Positions 24,493 through 33,434 of a stretch of 64,000 nt of DNA are shown piece by piece; within the stretch, counting starts at the first letter, position 1, and every line of letters begins with the position of its first letter. The translations under genes and the position numbers were made by a program. This stretch comes from Stackebrandtia endophytica (GTDB taxonomy: Bacteria; Actinomycetota; Actinomycetes; Mycobacteriales; Micromonosporaceae). The stretch covers positions 2,976,001 to 3,040,000 of the forward strand of contig NZ_VFOW01000001.1 in NCBI RefSeq assembly GCF_006716355.1. The letters run 5' to 3'. The notes beneath the pieces are model-generated. The model was given only the letters and a program-made list of their open reading frames with translations, had not been told where the DNA came from and searched no databases.

Positions 24493-24659
24493 GTATTCGC
24501 CCCGGTTCAACGGATCCACTCGGTAGGTGGAGCATCCCGGGGGACCGGGGCTTCCACGCAACCCGCAGAAACCCGATCACGCCACGGCGAGGCGACCGCT
24601 GACCGACAATGAACGACGTGACGAATACGGGCTCCGATCGGTCGGGAGGACGACGGCGA

Positions 24660-25544
24660 GTGCAACGACTACGAAGTATCGGGTTGGTCCTGATCGCGGT
24701 GACCGGTGTCGTCGCCGGATGCGGCGACACCGACGAGAATCCACCGGGAAAACAGTTGGACGCCCGAATCGTGGAACTGAAGAACGACCCGGGCCTGCCG
24801 TTGACGCCGCCCACGATGAGCCCGGCCCCCATCGACGCCGGCCTGGTCGCCGGCTGGGTCGCGGCGGAGAGCGGTCAACCCGGCGACGACGTCCGCGACC
24901 CCGATGCGGTCCGCCTTCCCGAGACGATCGAGGGACAGACCTACCTGGCCGTGACCTCCGGCACCGGTTGCCTGCCCGGGGACGACGCCGAACTGTGGCG
25001 CGACGGAACCGAACTGCACGTCAAGATCGTCGCGCCCACCGAGGACGATCTGAACTGCGACGCGGAAAACCACGCGTGGGCCCAACTGGCGGTCGACTCC
25101 GAACTCGTCGAGGGGACACGACTCATCAATGGACGGACGCCGGTCGCGGCGACCGGACCGGCGAAGCTGATCGAGGCCATCCCGGTGGGAGCCCTCGCCG
25201 ACGACCGGACCGACCTGTTGTCGTTGCGTCCCATCGAGTTGACCGCACCGGGCGACGCCGATCCGATTCTCGACGCACTCGACGCCGCCAAGGGCGCCGA
25301 GAACCTCGACACCGCTGAGGCGGCACTGACCGGCGCCCCACCCGACGGGGAACGCCGATTCGTGTACCTGTTGGAGGGCTGCCCGGACGTGGACCCGGCG
25401 CTACTGGTCACCTCGGCGGCCATCAGCGCCGAATCGGCCGGCGACTGCACCGAACCGGCACAGTTCATCCTCGCCGTCTTCGACGTACCGATCGAGAACA
25501 CCACACCGCAGATGGCACCGACCGTGTACGGGCAGGAACCGTGA
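24660..25544 (+). CDS. Lipoprotein of unknown function
   Basis: 294 residues. The N-terminus VQRLRSIGLVLIAVTGVVAGC has a short positive region, hydrophobic core and lipobox (VAGC), so Cys21 would be lipidated and the protein anchored outside. The rest is acidic, with two Cys pairs (GTGCLPGDD...NCDAEN and EGCPD...GDCTE) that may form disulfides. The GTG at 24660 is preceded by GGGAGGAC 8 nt away; an ATG at 24609 would put 17 extra residues before the signal. No family recognised. It ends 4 bp from the convergent metS gene. Confidence 0.75.
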   Translation: MQRLRSIGLVLIAVTGVVAGCGDTDENPPGKQLDARIVELKNDPGLPLTPPTMSPAPIDAGLVAGWVAAESGQPGDDVRDPDAVRLPETIEGQTYLAVTSGTGCLPGDDAELWRDGTELHVKIVAPTEDDLNCDAENHAWAQLAVDSELVEGTRLINGRTPVAATGPAKLIEAIPVGALADDRTDLLSLRPIELTAPGDADPILDALDAAKGAENLDTAEAALTGAPPDGERRFVYLLEGCPDVDPALLVTSAAISAESAGDCTEPAQFILAVFDVPIENTTPQMAPTVYGQEP

Positions 25545-25548
25545 CGGC

Positions 25549-25668
25549 TCAATCGCCGTCGGATTCCGGATGTTCCGGTTGACGACGCAGCAACAGGATC
25601 GCGACGACGAGGCCGCCCCAAATCGTCACCAGCGAGATGACCATCATGATGATCGCGGTGGGAGTCAT
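25549..25668 (-). CDS. metS: MetS-type small subunit of a sodium:neurotransmitter symporter
   Basis: A 39-residue protein starting MTPTAIIMMVISLVTIWGG, one transmembrane helix followed by LLRRQPEHPE, as in the MetS subunit of the Corynebacterium methionine/alanine transporter. Its ATG overlaps the stop of the transporter gene by 4 nt (ATGA), so it is made together with it. Family knowledge says MetS is needed for transport by MetP. The gene is short enough to be missed by length filters. Confidence 0.85.
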   Translation of the reverse strand: MTPTAIIMMVISLVTIWGGLVVAILLLRRQPEHPESDGD

Positions 25669-27203
25669 GCCGACCCCTCCTTACTGATCGATTCGGTCTC
25701 GATCCGATCGGCGTTGCGCCACGGGATCAACGACATGACGATGCCGAACACGAATGCCCCGATCGCCACGACCCAGCCCGACCAGAACAGGAACGCATTC
25801 GAGTACTCACCCTCACCGTACGGGTTCTGGAACTCGCCGATCAGACTGTGGATCAGGACCGCGCCCAACCCGATCGGTGTCAACACGCCCAGAGTGATGA
25901 ACCACCACCAGCCCACCTTGATCGACGAGTACCGGTTGAGATGGTCACGCAACTGCGGCAGCTTACGCAACAGCACCGCGACGATCACCAGCGACACGAA
26001 CGCGGCCGCAGCGATTCCATAGTGGTTGATGTAGTGGTCGGCGACGTCGAGGAAGTTGAGTCCCTGCGTCGAGGCGAACAATCCCACCGACACCACCGCC
26101 ATCGGTACGCCCACCACCGCGACGGTGAACCACCGGCCGGTCCCCAACCGGTCCTGAACCGTCGAGATGACCACCTGGACGATGCTCACCAGCGACGTGA
26201 AACCGGCGATGACCAGCGAACCGAAGAACAACACCCCGAACAGGCCGTTGCCGACCGAACCGAACGGCAACTCCGAGATGATCGTCGGGAAACTGAAGAA
26301 CGCCAACCCGACGCCGTCGGCCACCACCTGCTCCACCGTGGTGCCCTGGGACGCGGCCATGAACCCCAGGGCCGCGAAGACACCGATACCGGCGAGGATC
26401 TCGAACGAACTGTTCGCGAACCCGGCGACCAACGCCGGACCCGACAGGTCGGCGCGGCGCCGCAGATACGACGCGTAGGTCACCATGATGCCGAAACCGA
26501 CCGACAGCGAGAAGAACAACTGGCCGTACACCAACAGCCAGACATTCGTGTCGAACAGGCGCGACCAGTCCGGGGTGAAGAAGGCGTTCAAGCCGTCGAC
26601 CGCCCCCTCCAGGGTCAACGACCACACCACCAGGCAACCGAACACCACTATCAACAGTGGAATGAAGATCTTGCTGGCGATCTCGATGCCCTTGCGGATA
26701 CCCAACCCGAGGATCACCAGGGTCGCGATCCACACCAGGATCGCCGGGACCGCCACACCGGGCACCAACGACGGCGTTTCACCGGCGGCCTCCACACCCA
26801 CGAACTCGGTGAAGAACGTCGCGGTGTCCGGTGCCCCGCTCCAACTCTGGTCCAACGCGAAGAAGACGTACCGGATCGCCCACGCGATGATCGTGGCGTA
26901 GTAGCACGCGATGACCACACAGATCGCGGTCTGCCACCACCCGATCGGCTGCAACGACCTCGACACCCGTCGAAACGCCAACGGCGGAGACGCCCGGTTC
27001 TTATGGCCGATCGCGTATTCCATGATCAACAACGGGATCGCGGCGGTCAACAACGCGATGATGTACGGCACGAGGAAGCTGCCGCCACCGGCTTTGAACG
27101 CGGTGTCCGGAAACCGCCAGATGTTGCCCAGCCCGATGGCGGACCCGACCGCGGCGAGGATGAAACCCGCCCGAGTACCCCATTGTTCGCGTGCCTGTGC
27201 CAC
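25665..27203 (-). CDS. metP: Sodium-dependent amino-acid transporter, NSS family (MetP-like)
   Basis: 512 residues with about 12 membrane helices. TM1 carries the NSS signature ILAAVGSAIGLGNIWRFPD, with the unwound Gly-rich site that binds Na+ and substrate, and FFSLSVGFGIMVTYASY is the TM6 region. Partnered with a 39-residue MetS protein, so methionine or small neutral amino acids are the likely cargo. The GTG at 27203 is chosen because AGGGGTG lies 5 nt upstream; a TTG at 27227 adds eight residues. It uses the Na+ gradient at the plasma membrane. Confidence 0.9.
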   Translation of the reverse strand: MAQAREQWGTRAGFILAAVGSAIGLGNIWRFPDTAFKAGGGSFLVPYIIALLTAAIPLLIMEYAIGHKNRASPPLAFRRVSRSLQPIGWWQTAICVVIACYYATIIAWAIRYVFFALDQSWSGAPDTATFFTEFVGVEAAGETPSLVPGVAVPAILVWIATLVILGLGIRKGIEIASKIFIPLLIVVFGCLVVWSLTLEGAVDGLNAFFTPDWSRLFDTNVWLLVYGQLFFSLSVGFGIMVTYASYLRRRADLSGPALVAGFANSSFEILAGIGVFAALGFMAASQGTTVEQVVADGVGLAFFSFPTIISELPFGSVGNGLFGVLFFGSLVIAGFTSLVSIVQVVISTVQDRLGTGRWFTVAVVGVPMAVVSVGLFASTQGLNFLDVADHYINHYGIAAAAFVSLVIVAVLLRKLPQLRDHLNRYSSIKVGWWWFITLGVLTPIGLGAVLIHSLIGEFQNPYGEGEYSNAFLFWSGWVVAIGAFVFGIVMSLIPWRNADRIETESISKEGSA

Positions 27204-27334
27204 CAGTTCACCCCTGTGCGCCGTCAACCGTCGATCACCGTGCCACCGTGGCAGGTCTCGGACCGATTAGGAGCGAAATGTGCCATAACGGTGGTTCAGA
27301 GTAAATGACCATATTGCCATCACATATCGGATTT

Positions 27335-27817
27335 CTACAGACCTGAACCGGGTAGATAAGTCGATCGCCCATCGGATCGCGCCGCCAATGCCGCGGGCAA
27401 TCTCCCGGACACGTTGGGAGCCAGGCGATTCGCGGCTTCCTCGGGTGAGAGGAATGCCCATTCAGCGATTTCCTCGGCCTGGATCACGAGGTCGACCGAC
27501 GACTCCACAGTGCCGCAGTCGAAGACGAAGTAGGTGATCGGCAGCGGCCGTTGACCGGTGGGTGGCGCCCAGTCGGTGACCAGCGGCGCCCCCACCGCGA
27601 GTTCCAGGCCGATCTCCTCCCGGATCTCCCGAGCACATCCCTCGTGGGGCGCCTCGCCGACGTCGACCATGCCACCAACGAATGTCCAATGCGGATTATG
27701 GTGTGGACGCACCATCAGCACCCGACCGTCCGGGTCCGTGATCAACGCGCCGACGGCGATCAGGCTCAGTGCGAATTTCGAATAGGGCTCCGGCAGTACC
27801 GGGAGGGTAGAGGTCAT
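27335..27817 (-). CDS. NUDIX hydrolase
   Basis: 160 residues. A full NUDIX box is seen: GGMVDVGEAPHEGCAREIREEIGL, with the metal-binding REIREE. Strands flank it (VGALITDPDGRVLMV before, LPITYFVFDCGTVES after). Such enzymes hydrolyse nucleoside diphosphate derivatives, often for housecleaning. The ATG at 27817 is 8 nt after TAGCCT on the minus strand and has no ribosome binding site, so it may be leaderless. Substrate unknown. Confidence 0.85.
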   Translation of the reverse strand: MTSTLPVLPEPYSKFALSLIAVGALITDPDGRVLMVRPHHNPHWTFVGGMVDVGEAPHEGCAREIREEIGLELAVGAPLVTDWAPPTGQRPLPITYFVFDCGTVESSVDLVIQAEEIAEWAFLSPEEAANRLAPNVSGRLPAALAARSDGRSTYLPGSGL

Positions 27818-27926
27818 GGTGGGTCAGGCTACGCGGCCCCGAAACCGGTGAAAAGGCATGGCGCCCGACCATCGCCGGAATTTAAGGGTGGCGAACATGT
27901 CGAGCGCGCTCAGTCCGCTGTGGGCC

Positions 27927-27949
27927 GCCGCCGCATTGGCTGCGGCGGC
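27927..27949 (-). terminator. Terminator hairpin after the RibD-like gene
   Basis: GCCGCCGCA (27927-27935) pairs perfectly with TGCGGCGGC (27941-27949), 30 bases after the stop of the gene at 27980-28534. Confidence 0.6.
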
Positions 27950-27979
27950 TAGTCGTCGCACCCTCGCCGCAGGGGGCGA

Positions 27980-28534
27980 TCAGTCCTCGAGCGGCCGATA
28001 GGTAAGCAGAACGTTGCCGGATCGGAAGGTCGTCGTCCGGCACAGTTCGAGTCTCATGCGTCGGTTCAGCGAGGCGAAAAGGGAGACGCCGTCGCCCAAC
28101 AGGACCGGGTTCACCATCACCCGCAACTCGTCGACGAGGCCCATCTCCAACAGGCTGGTCGTGAGCTTCACGCTGCCGAACAGCGCGATCTCCCCGCCCG
28201 GTCGGCTTTTCAGCTCACGAACCATCTCACCGAGATCACCGTTGACCAGGGTTGAGTTGCGCCACCGCGCCTCGGTGAGCGTCTGGGACACGACGACCTT
28301 CGGCGTCTCGTTCATGAAGGCGGTGATGCCGGGATCGCTGTCTTGGGTGACCGACCAGAACGCCGCCATGTGTTCGTACCCGGCCCGCCCGAACAGAAGC
28401 GTGTCGATCGAGGCGTCCTGTTGGTTGGCGAACTCGAAGTACTCCGCATCCACGTTGGCCCAGTCGAGTTCCCCATTCGGCCCTTCGTGGTAGCCATCGA
28501 GGCTGACCATCGTGTAAGAGACAAGCTTGCGCAT
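27980..28534 (-). CDS. RibD C-terminal-type dihydrofolate reductase family protein
   Basis: 184 residues, short form of the RibD_C/DHFR-like family. The opening KLVSYTMVSLDGYHEGPNG and the segment LLFGRAGYEHMAAFW bind NADPH. The central KVVVSQTLTEARWRNSTLV and IALFGSVKLTTSLLEMGLVDELRVMVNPVLLGDG complete the fold. These proteins are usually of unknown substrate and unrelated to riboflavin synthesis. GGAG precedes the ATG. Monocistronic. Confidence 0.87.
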   Translation of the reverse strand: MRKLVSYTMVSLDGYHEGPNGELDWANVDAEYFEFANQQDASIDTLLFGRAGYEHMAAFWSVTQDSDPGITAFMNETPKVVVSQTLTEARWRNSTLVNGDLGEMVRELKSRPGGEIALFGSVKLTTSLLEMGLVDELRVMVNPVLLGDGVSLFASLNRRMRLELCRTTTFRSGNVLLTYRPLED

Positions 28535-28827
28535 GGAGAGTCAACTCCCATCTAGTCGCGGTGCCATCGAGCCATCCACAGTGTCGTCGTGGATATCCCC
28601 GAGCCACCAGTGATTGCACTTTGCAACCAGATGAGCCTAGCTCATGAGTTCGACACACCACCTCATCGCCATCGAGCCCCACCGCCGAAGTCGGAACAAG
28701 CCGACGATTCACCTGCGAAAACCTGCCGCACAGTTCATCCACGACACGGATCAGCGGACCGTATGTCACCGCCCGGTGCTACCGTCTCGGCCAAAGCGAT
28801 TGCAAACAACAACCAGAATGAGTCACC

Positions 28828-29646
28828 ATGCTGACACAGGTTGCCGAAGGCGTCTGGGTCCACCAAAGCGAACTGCTGCAAAACAACACGGTCGTCGTAC
28901 AGGGCCGGACCGGCGTCTTGCTGATCGACCCGGGAATCACCGGCGATGAGATGGCCTGCCTCGCCAACGACCTCCGGGAGTTGGGTCTGCCCGTCGTGGC
29001 GGGTTTCGCGACGCACCCCGATTGGGACCACGCACTCTGGCACCCCGACCTCGGCGAGGCGCCTCGCTACGGCACGGCCAAATGCGAGGCATATCTGCGC
29101 GACCTGCTGGCGGCCCCCGACTGGAAGGACCGCGTGGCAGAGATGCTGCCGCCCGAAATCTCCGAGGAGACCCCGCTGGAACTGTTCGGGCTCATCACCG
29201 GTCTGCCAGCCGACAGTACGCAGATCCCTTGGGACGGACCGAAAGTCCGGATCATTGAGCATCCGGCACACGCCTCGGGCCATGCCGCGCTGTTGATCGA
29301 GGAACGCAAAGTTCTCGCCGCCGGCGACATGCTCTCCGACGTCCTGGTGCCGATGCCCGACTTGGACGCTCCGCTTGACGACTACCTCATCGGACTGCGG
29401 GCGCTGGAGAGCGTGGTGGACAACGTCGATGTCGTCGTCCCCGGTCACGGATCCGTCGGCGGAGCCGGCCAGGTGCGCGCACGTATCGACCTGGATCGCG
29501 CGTACATCCACGCCCTGCGTGACGGCGAGACTCCCGATGACCCGCGCATCGGTGCATCGGCGAAGCCGGGTTGGGAATGGGTGAGCGGAATATACGAGGC
29601 CCAGGCCCGCCACCTCGCCGGCGGCCACGACGACTCGTCCAAGTAA
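28828..29646 (+). CDS. Metallo-beta-lactamase-fold hydrolase
   Basis: 272 residues. The zinc motif is THPDWDHALW near residue 62 (H-x-D-x-D-H in place of the usual HxHxDH), with later ligands in HASGHAALL near 150, AAGDMLSD near 170 and VPGHGSVGG near 208. The Asp at the second His position is unusual but occurs in some subfamilies. There is no signal peptide. No ribosome binding site before the ATG at 28828. The 293-bp gap upstream (28535-28827) holds nothing else I can recognise. Substrate unknown. Confidence 0.85.
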   Translation: MLTQVAEGVWVHQSELLQNNTVVVQGRTGVLLIDPGITGDEMACLANDLRELGLPVVAGFATHPDWDHALWHPDLGEAPRYGTAKCEAYLRDLLAAPDWKDRVAEMLPPEISEETPLELFGLITGLPADSTQIPWDGPKVRIIEHPAHASGHAALLIEERKVLAAGDMLSDVLVPMPDLDAPLDDYLIGLRALESVVDNVDVVVPGHGSVGGAGQVRARIDLDRAYIHALRDGETPDDPRIGASAKPGWEWVSGIYEAQARHLAGGHDDSSK

Positions 29647-29761
29647 CGCCACCGTTGCCACCCAAGCAAAGCGCGGGCGGGGGAGGAGGCACGGACCACG
29701 AAAAGAATCGGGTGTTTCGTGTGTGGAGTCCCCCGTGGGGTTGTCGACGCCGGTAGCCGAG

Positions 29762-29793
29762 GACCGAAGCCGCTTCCGAAAACCATCCTCGGT
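29762..29793. repeat. Partial third copy of the tRNA-Ile-adjacent repeat
   Basis: ACCGAAGC ... CCTCGGT in this interval matches the right end of the two complete copies that follow, without their hairpin core. Confidence 0.45.
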
Positions 29794-29801
29794 AACCCGG
29801 C

Positions 29802-29900
29802 AGGGGGTGCGGGTGGCGAAGCCCCCGCAACGCGGCCACTAGGCCGCAAAAATGACGAAACCGAAGCGGCTTTCTTAGAAAGCACACCCCGGCCTCGGTA
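29802..29900. repeat. Structured direct repeat, copy 1
   Basis: A 99-bp unit, about 90% identical to copy 2. It has GGGGG/CCCCC pairing around GTGCGGGTGGCGAA, the perfect stem GCGGCC-ACTA-GGCCGC, and GCTTTC/GAAAGC, with ACCGA/TCGGT closing the right part. It lies at the 3' end of the metallo-hydrolase gene, before tRNA-Ile. Confidence 0.8.
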
Positions 29901-29909
29901 GACGTCAGG

Positions 29910-30008
29910 AGGGGGTGCGGGTGGCGAAGCCCCCGCCAAGCGGCCGACAGGCCGCAAAAATGACGAAACCGAAGCGGCTTTCTTTGAAAGCACACTCCGG
30001 CCTCGGTT
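29910..30008. repeat. Structured direct repeat, copy 2
   Basis: Second 99-bp copy, 108 bp downstream of copy 1. Differences from copy 1 fall mainly in loops (GCGGCC-GACA-GGCCGC; GCTTTC-TTT-GAAAGC) and leave stems intact. It ends 4 bp from the 3' end of tRNA-Ile. Confidence 0.8.
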
Positions 30009-30011
30009 GAG

Positions 30012-30085
30012 TGGGCATACCTGGAATCGAACCAGGGACCTCAGAGTTATCAGCTCTGCGCTCTAACCGACTGAGCTATATGCCC
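30012..30085 (-). tRNA. tRNA-Ile (GAT anticodon)
   Basis: 74 nt. The acceptor arms GGGCATA/TATGCCC, the D arm, the anticodon loop CTGATAA (anticodon GAT) and the T loop TTCGATT are all present. CCA is not encoded. It lies downstream of gyrA and the DUF3566 gene, as in many actinobacteria. Confidence 0.95.
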
Positions 30086-30224
30086 GCAAATACTGCGTTG
30101 CCTTGTCGGTAACGGCATACGCAACGGTTGCAAACTTTACCCGACGCATTCGGGGATTCTTCGCGAGGGTGCCCGCTTCGATCGAACCGCGCTGACCTGC
30201 GAGTCCTACCGCCGACAGCCAACG

Positions 30225-30266
30225 AAAAACCCGGGGTGTTCTCGCAGTCTACGAGAACACCCCGGG
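30225..30266 (-). terminator. Intrinsic terminator of the gyrA/DUF3566 transcript
   Basis: A perfect 15-bp stem (30230-30244 with 30252-30266) is followed on the minus strand by five T (30229-30225). This is the most classical terminator in the window. Confidence 0.9.
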
Positions 30267-30278
30267 TCGAGCGAATCG

Positions 30279-30878
30279 TTATTCCTTCTCCGCCAACGTC
30301 AACTCGATGCCGCCGACCAGGTCGGCACACACGTTGTAGATGAACGCACCCAACGTCGCCAACGCCGTGAACAACACCATGTTCACCAAGCCCAGCAGTG
30401 CTGACACCAGGATCACGCCCTTGGCGGTGAACTGGAACGACACTTCGTCGTCACCACCACCGGCGCCGATGAGCGAGGCCAACAGCTCGTTCACGCTGTT
30501 GAAGACACCCATCGCGTCCAAAGCGATGTACAACACGGTCGTCGCCACGATCATGACGATGAACAGCACGACCGACACCGCGAACGAGAACTTCATGACC
30601 GACCACGGGTCCACCCGTTTCAGGTGCAGACGGGCCCGTCGGGGCCCGCGTCCCGCCGCGGCGGAGACTGCGGCGCGTGCCGCTTTCACCGCGTCGGCGA
30701 CTCGTGCCGGGCCCTGCGACACCGGCGGAGTCGACACCGCATCGGGCGAAGTGGGTGGTGCGGACATACCGGGAGGACGGGTGTAGCCGACCGGGTTGTC
30801 ATCCGTATTGGAATCGTTCACCGGAGTTTGCCCGACGACGGAGTTCCCGGATGCGCCACCAACCTGTGCCTCGGTCAT
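30279..30878 (-). CDS. DUF3566-domain transmembrane protein
   Basis: 199 residues, homologous in position and layout to mycobacterial Rv0007. The N-terminal 85 residues are disordered and Pro/Ser/Ala-rich. Two membrane helices follow ([23 protein letters not shown] and [24 protein letters not shown]). DUF3566 spans [15 protein letters not shown] to the end. Its ATG overlaps the gyrA stop (ATGA). The function is not established; the gene is regularly co-transcribed with gyrA. Confidence 0.9.
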   Translation of the reverse strand: MTEAQVGGASGNSVVGQTPVNDSNTDDNPVGYTRPPGMSAPPTSPDAVSTPPVSQGPARVADAVKAARAAVSAAAGRGPRRARLHLKRVDPWSVMKFSFAVSVVLFIVMIVATTVLYIALDAMGVFNSVNELLASLIGAGGGDDEVSFQFTAKGVILVSALLGLVNMVLFTALATLGAFIYNVCADLVGGIELTLAEKE

Positions 30879-33379
30879 AGTGTTAAGTCCTGTTCGTCTG
30901 GTTCATCGGCACTGCGCGCGATCGCGATGAGCGTCACGCCGTCTGGCAGATCCATCAGTTTGACACCCATGGTGTTGCGATCGGTGGTCCGGCGCACCGG
31001 TTTCACCGGAGTCCGAATCACGCCGCCGCCGGATGTGATAGCGAACAGCTCATCCTCAGGTGTCACCGACAGCGCGCCGATCAGATCGCCCCGCCTCTCG
31101 GTTATCTTAGCGGTGAGGACGCCCTTACCGCCTCGTCCTTGCTGCGGATACTCAGAGATTGGTGTCCGCTTCGCATAGCCACCACTGGTGGCCACGAGAA
31201 TGTCCATACCCTCTCGTACCACTTCCATGGTCAGCAGTTCATCCGATTCGACGAATCGCATACCGATGACGCCCGATGTGGCCCGACCCATCGGACGCAG
31301 CGACTCGTCGCTGGCCTGGAATCGAATCGCCTGCGCCCGCTTCGACACCAGCAGCAGGTCGTCCTCGGGGCTGATCAACGCCGCACCGACCAGTTCGTCG
31401 CCGTCACGCAGGTTGATGCCGATGACGCCGCCGCTGCGGGCCGAGTCGAAATCGACCAGCTTGGTCTTCTTGACCAGGCCGCGACGCGTCGCCAACACCA
31501 GGTAGGGCGCCACCTCGTAGCTGCTGATCTGCATGACCTGCGCGATGTGTTCACCCGGCTGGAAGGCCAGCAGGTTCGCCACGTGCTGGCCACGCGCGGT
31601 CCGAGAGGTCTCGGGCAGCTCGTAGGCCTTGGCCCGGTACACCCGGCCCTTGTTGGTGAAGAACAGCATCCAGTCGTGCGTGGAGCACACGAAGAAGTGG
31701 CTGACCAGGTCGTCCTGCTTCAACGCGGCGCCGGCCACGCCCTTACCGCCGCGGCGTTGCGACCGGTACAGGTCGATCTTGGTGCGCTTGGCGTATCCGC
31801 CGCGGGTGATCGTCACGACGACGTCCTCGCGGGCGATGAGGTCCTCCATGTTGACCTCACCCTCGAACGGCACGATGGTGGTGCGCCGTTCGTCGCCCCA
31901 CTTGGCGACCACCGTGTTCAGTTCGTCCTTGATGATGGTCCGCTGCCGCTCGGGGCGCGCCAGAATGTCTTCCAGGTCGGCGATCTTGACTTCGATCTCG
32001 GTCAGCTCGTCAACGATCTTCTGCCGCTCCAACGCCGCCAGGCGCCGCAACTGCATGTCGAGGATCGCGGTGGCCTGCACCTCGTCGACGTCCAGCAGTC
32101 GCATCAGGCCGGACTTGGACTCCTCCGCCGACGGCGAACGCCGAATCAGTGCGATGACCTCGTCCAACTGGTCGAGTGCCTTGGAGAGACCACGCAGGAT
32201 GTGAGCGCGTTCCTCCGCCTTGCGCAACCGGAACTTGGTCCGGCGCACGATCACTTCGATCTGGTGTGCGACGTAGTGCCGCACGAACTGCGCCAGGTTC
32301 AGCGTGCGGGGCACGCCGTCGACCAGCGCCAGCATGTTGGCGCCGAAGGTCTCCTGAAGCTGCGTGTGCTTGTAGAGGTTGTTGAGGACCACCTTGGCGA
32401 CGGCGTCACGCTTCAGCACCAGCATGATGCGCATACCGGTACGACCGCTGGACTCGTCGCGGATGTCGGCGATGCCCGACAGGCGCCCTTCCTTGATGTG
32501 CTCGGCGATCCGCTCGGCCAGGTTGTCGGGGTTGACCTGGTAGGGCAGCTCCGAGATGACCAGGCAGGTCCGGCCCTTGCGGTCCTCCTCGACCTCGATG
32601 ACGGCGCGCATCCGGATCGAGCCACGACCGGTCCGATAGGCGTCTTCGATGCCGGACCGGCCCACGATCAGGGCACCGGTGGGGAAGTCGGGGCCGGCGA
32701 CCAGCTTGATCAACTCGTCGAGGGTCTCCTCTTCGGGAACCTCCGGGTTGTCCAGGCACCAGTTGACCGCCGTGGCGACCTCTCTGAGGTTGTGCGGCGG
32801 GATCTTGGTGGCCATACCGACCGCGATGCCCTCGGACCCGTTGATCAACAGGTTCGGGATCCGGGCGGGCAGCACCAACGGCTCGGTGGTCTTGCCGTCG
32901 TAGTTGGGCCCGAAGTCGACGGAGTCCTCGTCGATGTCGCGCAGCATCTCCATGGCCAGCGCGTCGAGCCGTGATTCGGTGTAGCGCATGGCGGCCGGGG
33001 CGTCGTTACCGGAGGAACCGAAGTTGCCCTGACCGTCGACCAGCGGGTACCGCAGTGACCACGGCTGCGCCATCCGGGCGAGCGTGTCGTAGATGGCGGT
33101 GTCACCGTGCGGGTGGTATTGCCCCATGACGTCACCGACGACGCGGGAACACTTGACGTAACCGCGATCGGGGCGGTAACCACCGTCGTACATTCCATAC
33201 AGGATCTTGCGGTGCACCGGTTTGAGGCCGTCGCGCACATCGGGCAGCGCCCGGCCCACGATCACACTCATCGCATAGTCCAGGTAGGACCTCTGCATCG
33301 CGATCTCGACGCCGACGGGCTCGATGTGACCGCCCGATACCTCCGGAATGTCAACATCCGGCTGGTTTGCTTCTGACAC
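30875..33379 (-). CDS. gyrA: DNA gyrase subunit A
   Basis: 834 residues. GyrA cuts and rejoins DNA and, with GyrB, introduces negative supercoils. The active-site Tyr is in [15 protein letters not shown] near residue 125. The quinolone-resistance region has [19 protein letters not shown]. The C-terminal pinwheel domain has the GyrA box QRRGGKG. GTG start at 33379 begins [13 protein letters not shown]. It follows gyrB by about 55 bp and is coupled to the DUF3566 gene. Confidence 0.98.
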   Translation of the reverse strand: MSEANQPDVDIPEVSGGHIEPVGVEIAMQRSYLDYAMSVIVGRALPDVRDGLKPVHRKILYGMYDGGYRPDRGYVKCSRVVGDVMGQYHPHGDTAIYDTLARMAQPWSLRYPLVDGQGNFGSSGNDAPAAMRYTESRLDALAMEMLRDIDEDSVDFGPNYDGKTTEPLVLPARIPNLLINGSEGIAVGMATKIPPHNLREVATAVNWCLDNPEVPEEETLDELIKLVAGPDFPTGALIVGRSGIEDAYRTGRGSIRMRAVIEVEEDRKGRTCLVISELPYQVNPDNLAERIAEHIKEGRLSGIADIRDESSGRTGMRIMLVLKRDAVAKVVLNNLYKHTQLQETFGANMLALVDGVPRTLNLAQFVRHYVAHQIEVIVRRTKFRLRKAEERAHILRGLSKALDQLDEVIALIRRSPSAEESKSGLMRLLDVDEVQATAILDMQLRRLAALERQKIVDELTEIEVKIADLEDILARPERQRTIIKDELNTVVAKWGDERRTTIVPFEGEVNMEDLIAREDVVVTITRGGYAKRTKIDLYRSQRRGGKGVAGAALKQDDLVSHFFVCSTHDWMLFFTNKGRVYRAKAYELPETSRTARGQHVANLLAFQPGEHIAQVMQISSYEVAPYLVLATRRGLVKKTKLVDFDSARSGGVIGINLRDGDELVGAALISPEDDLLLVSKRAQAIRFQASDESLRPMGRATSGVIGMRFVESDELLTMEVVREGMDILVATSGGYAKRTPISEYPQQGRGGKGVLTAKITERRGDLIGALSVTPEDELFAITSGGGVIRTPVKPVRRTTDRNTMGVKLMDLPDGVTLIAIARSADEPDEQDLTL

Positions 33380-33434
33380 GACTTACCTTTCCCCCGGATA
33401 CCGGGACTGACGACGTGTGTCTATCGACGAGAAA

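Noticed and set aside
25848-27308. 486-codon frame opposite the sodium symporter
   Set aside because: Composition is Arg/Asp/Gln/His-rich shadow sequence; the opposite strand encodes a clear NSS transporter.
29387-29995. Frames on the minus strand with repeated peptides (LSKKAASVSSF, CFxRKPLRFRHFCGL)
   Set aside because: The peptide repeats come directly from the tandem DNA repeats; two different frames stay open equally and no ribosome binding site is seen, so DNA/RNA structure is the better explanation.
31139-32974. 611-codon open frame opposite gyrA
   Set aside because: Shadow of gyrA in a high-GC genome; the antisense protein has no family features.
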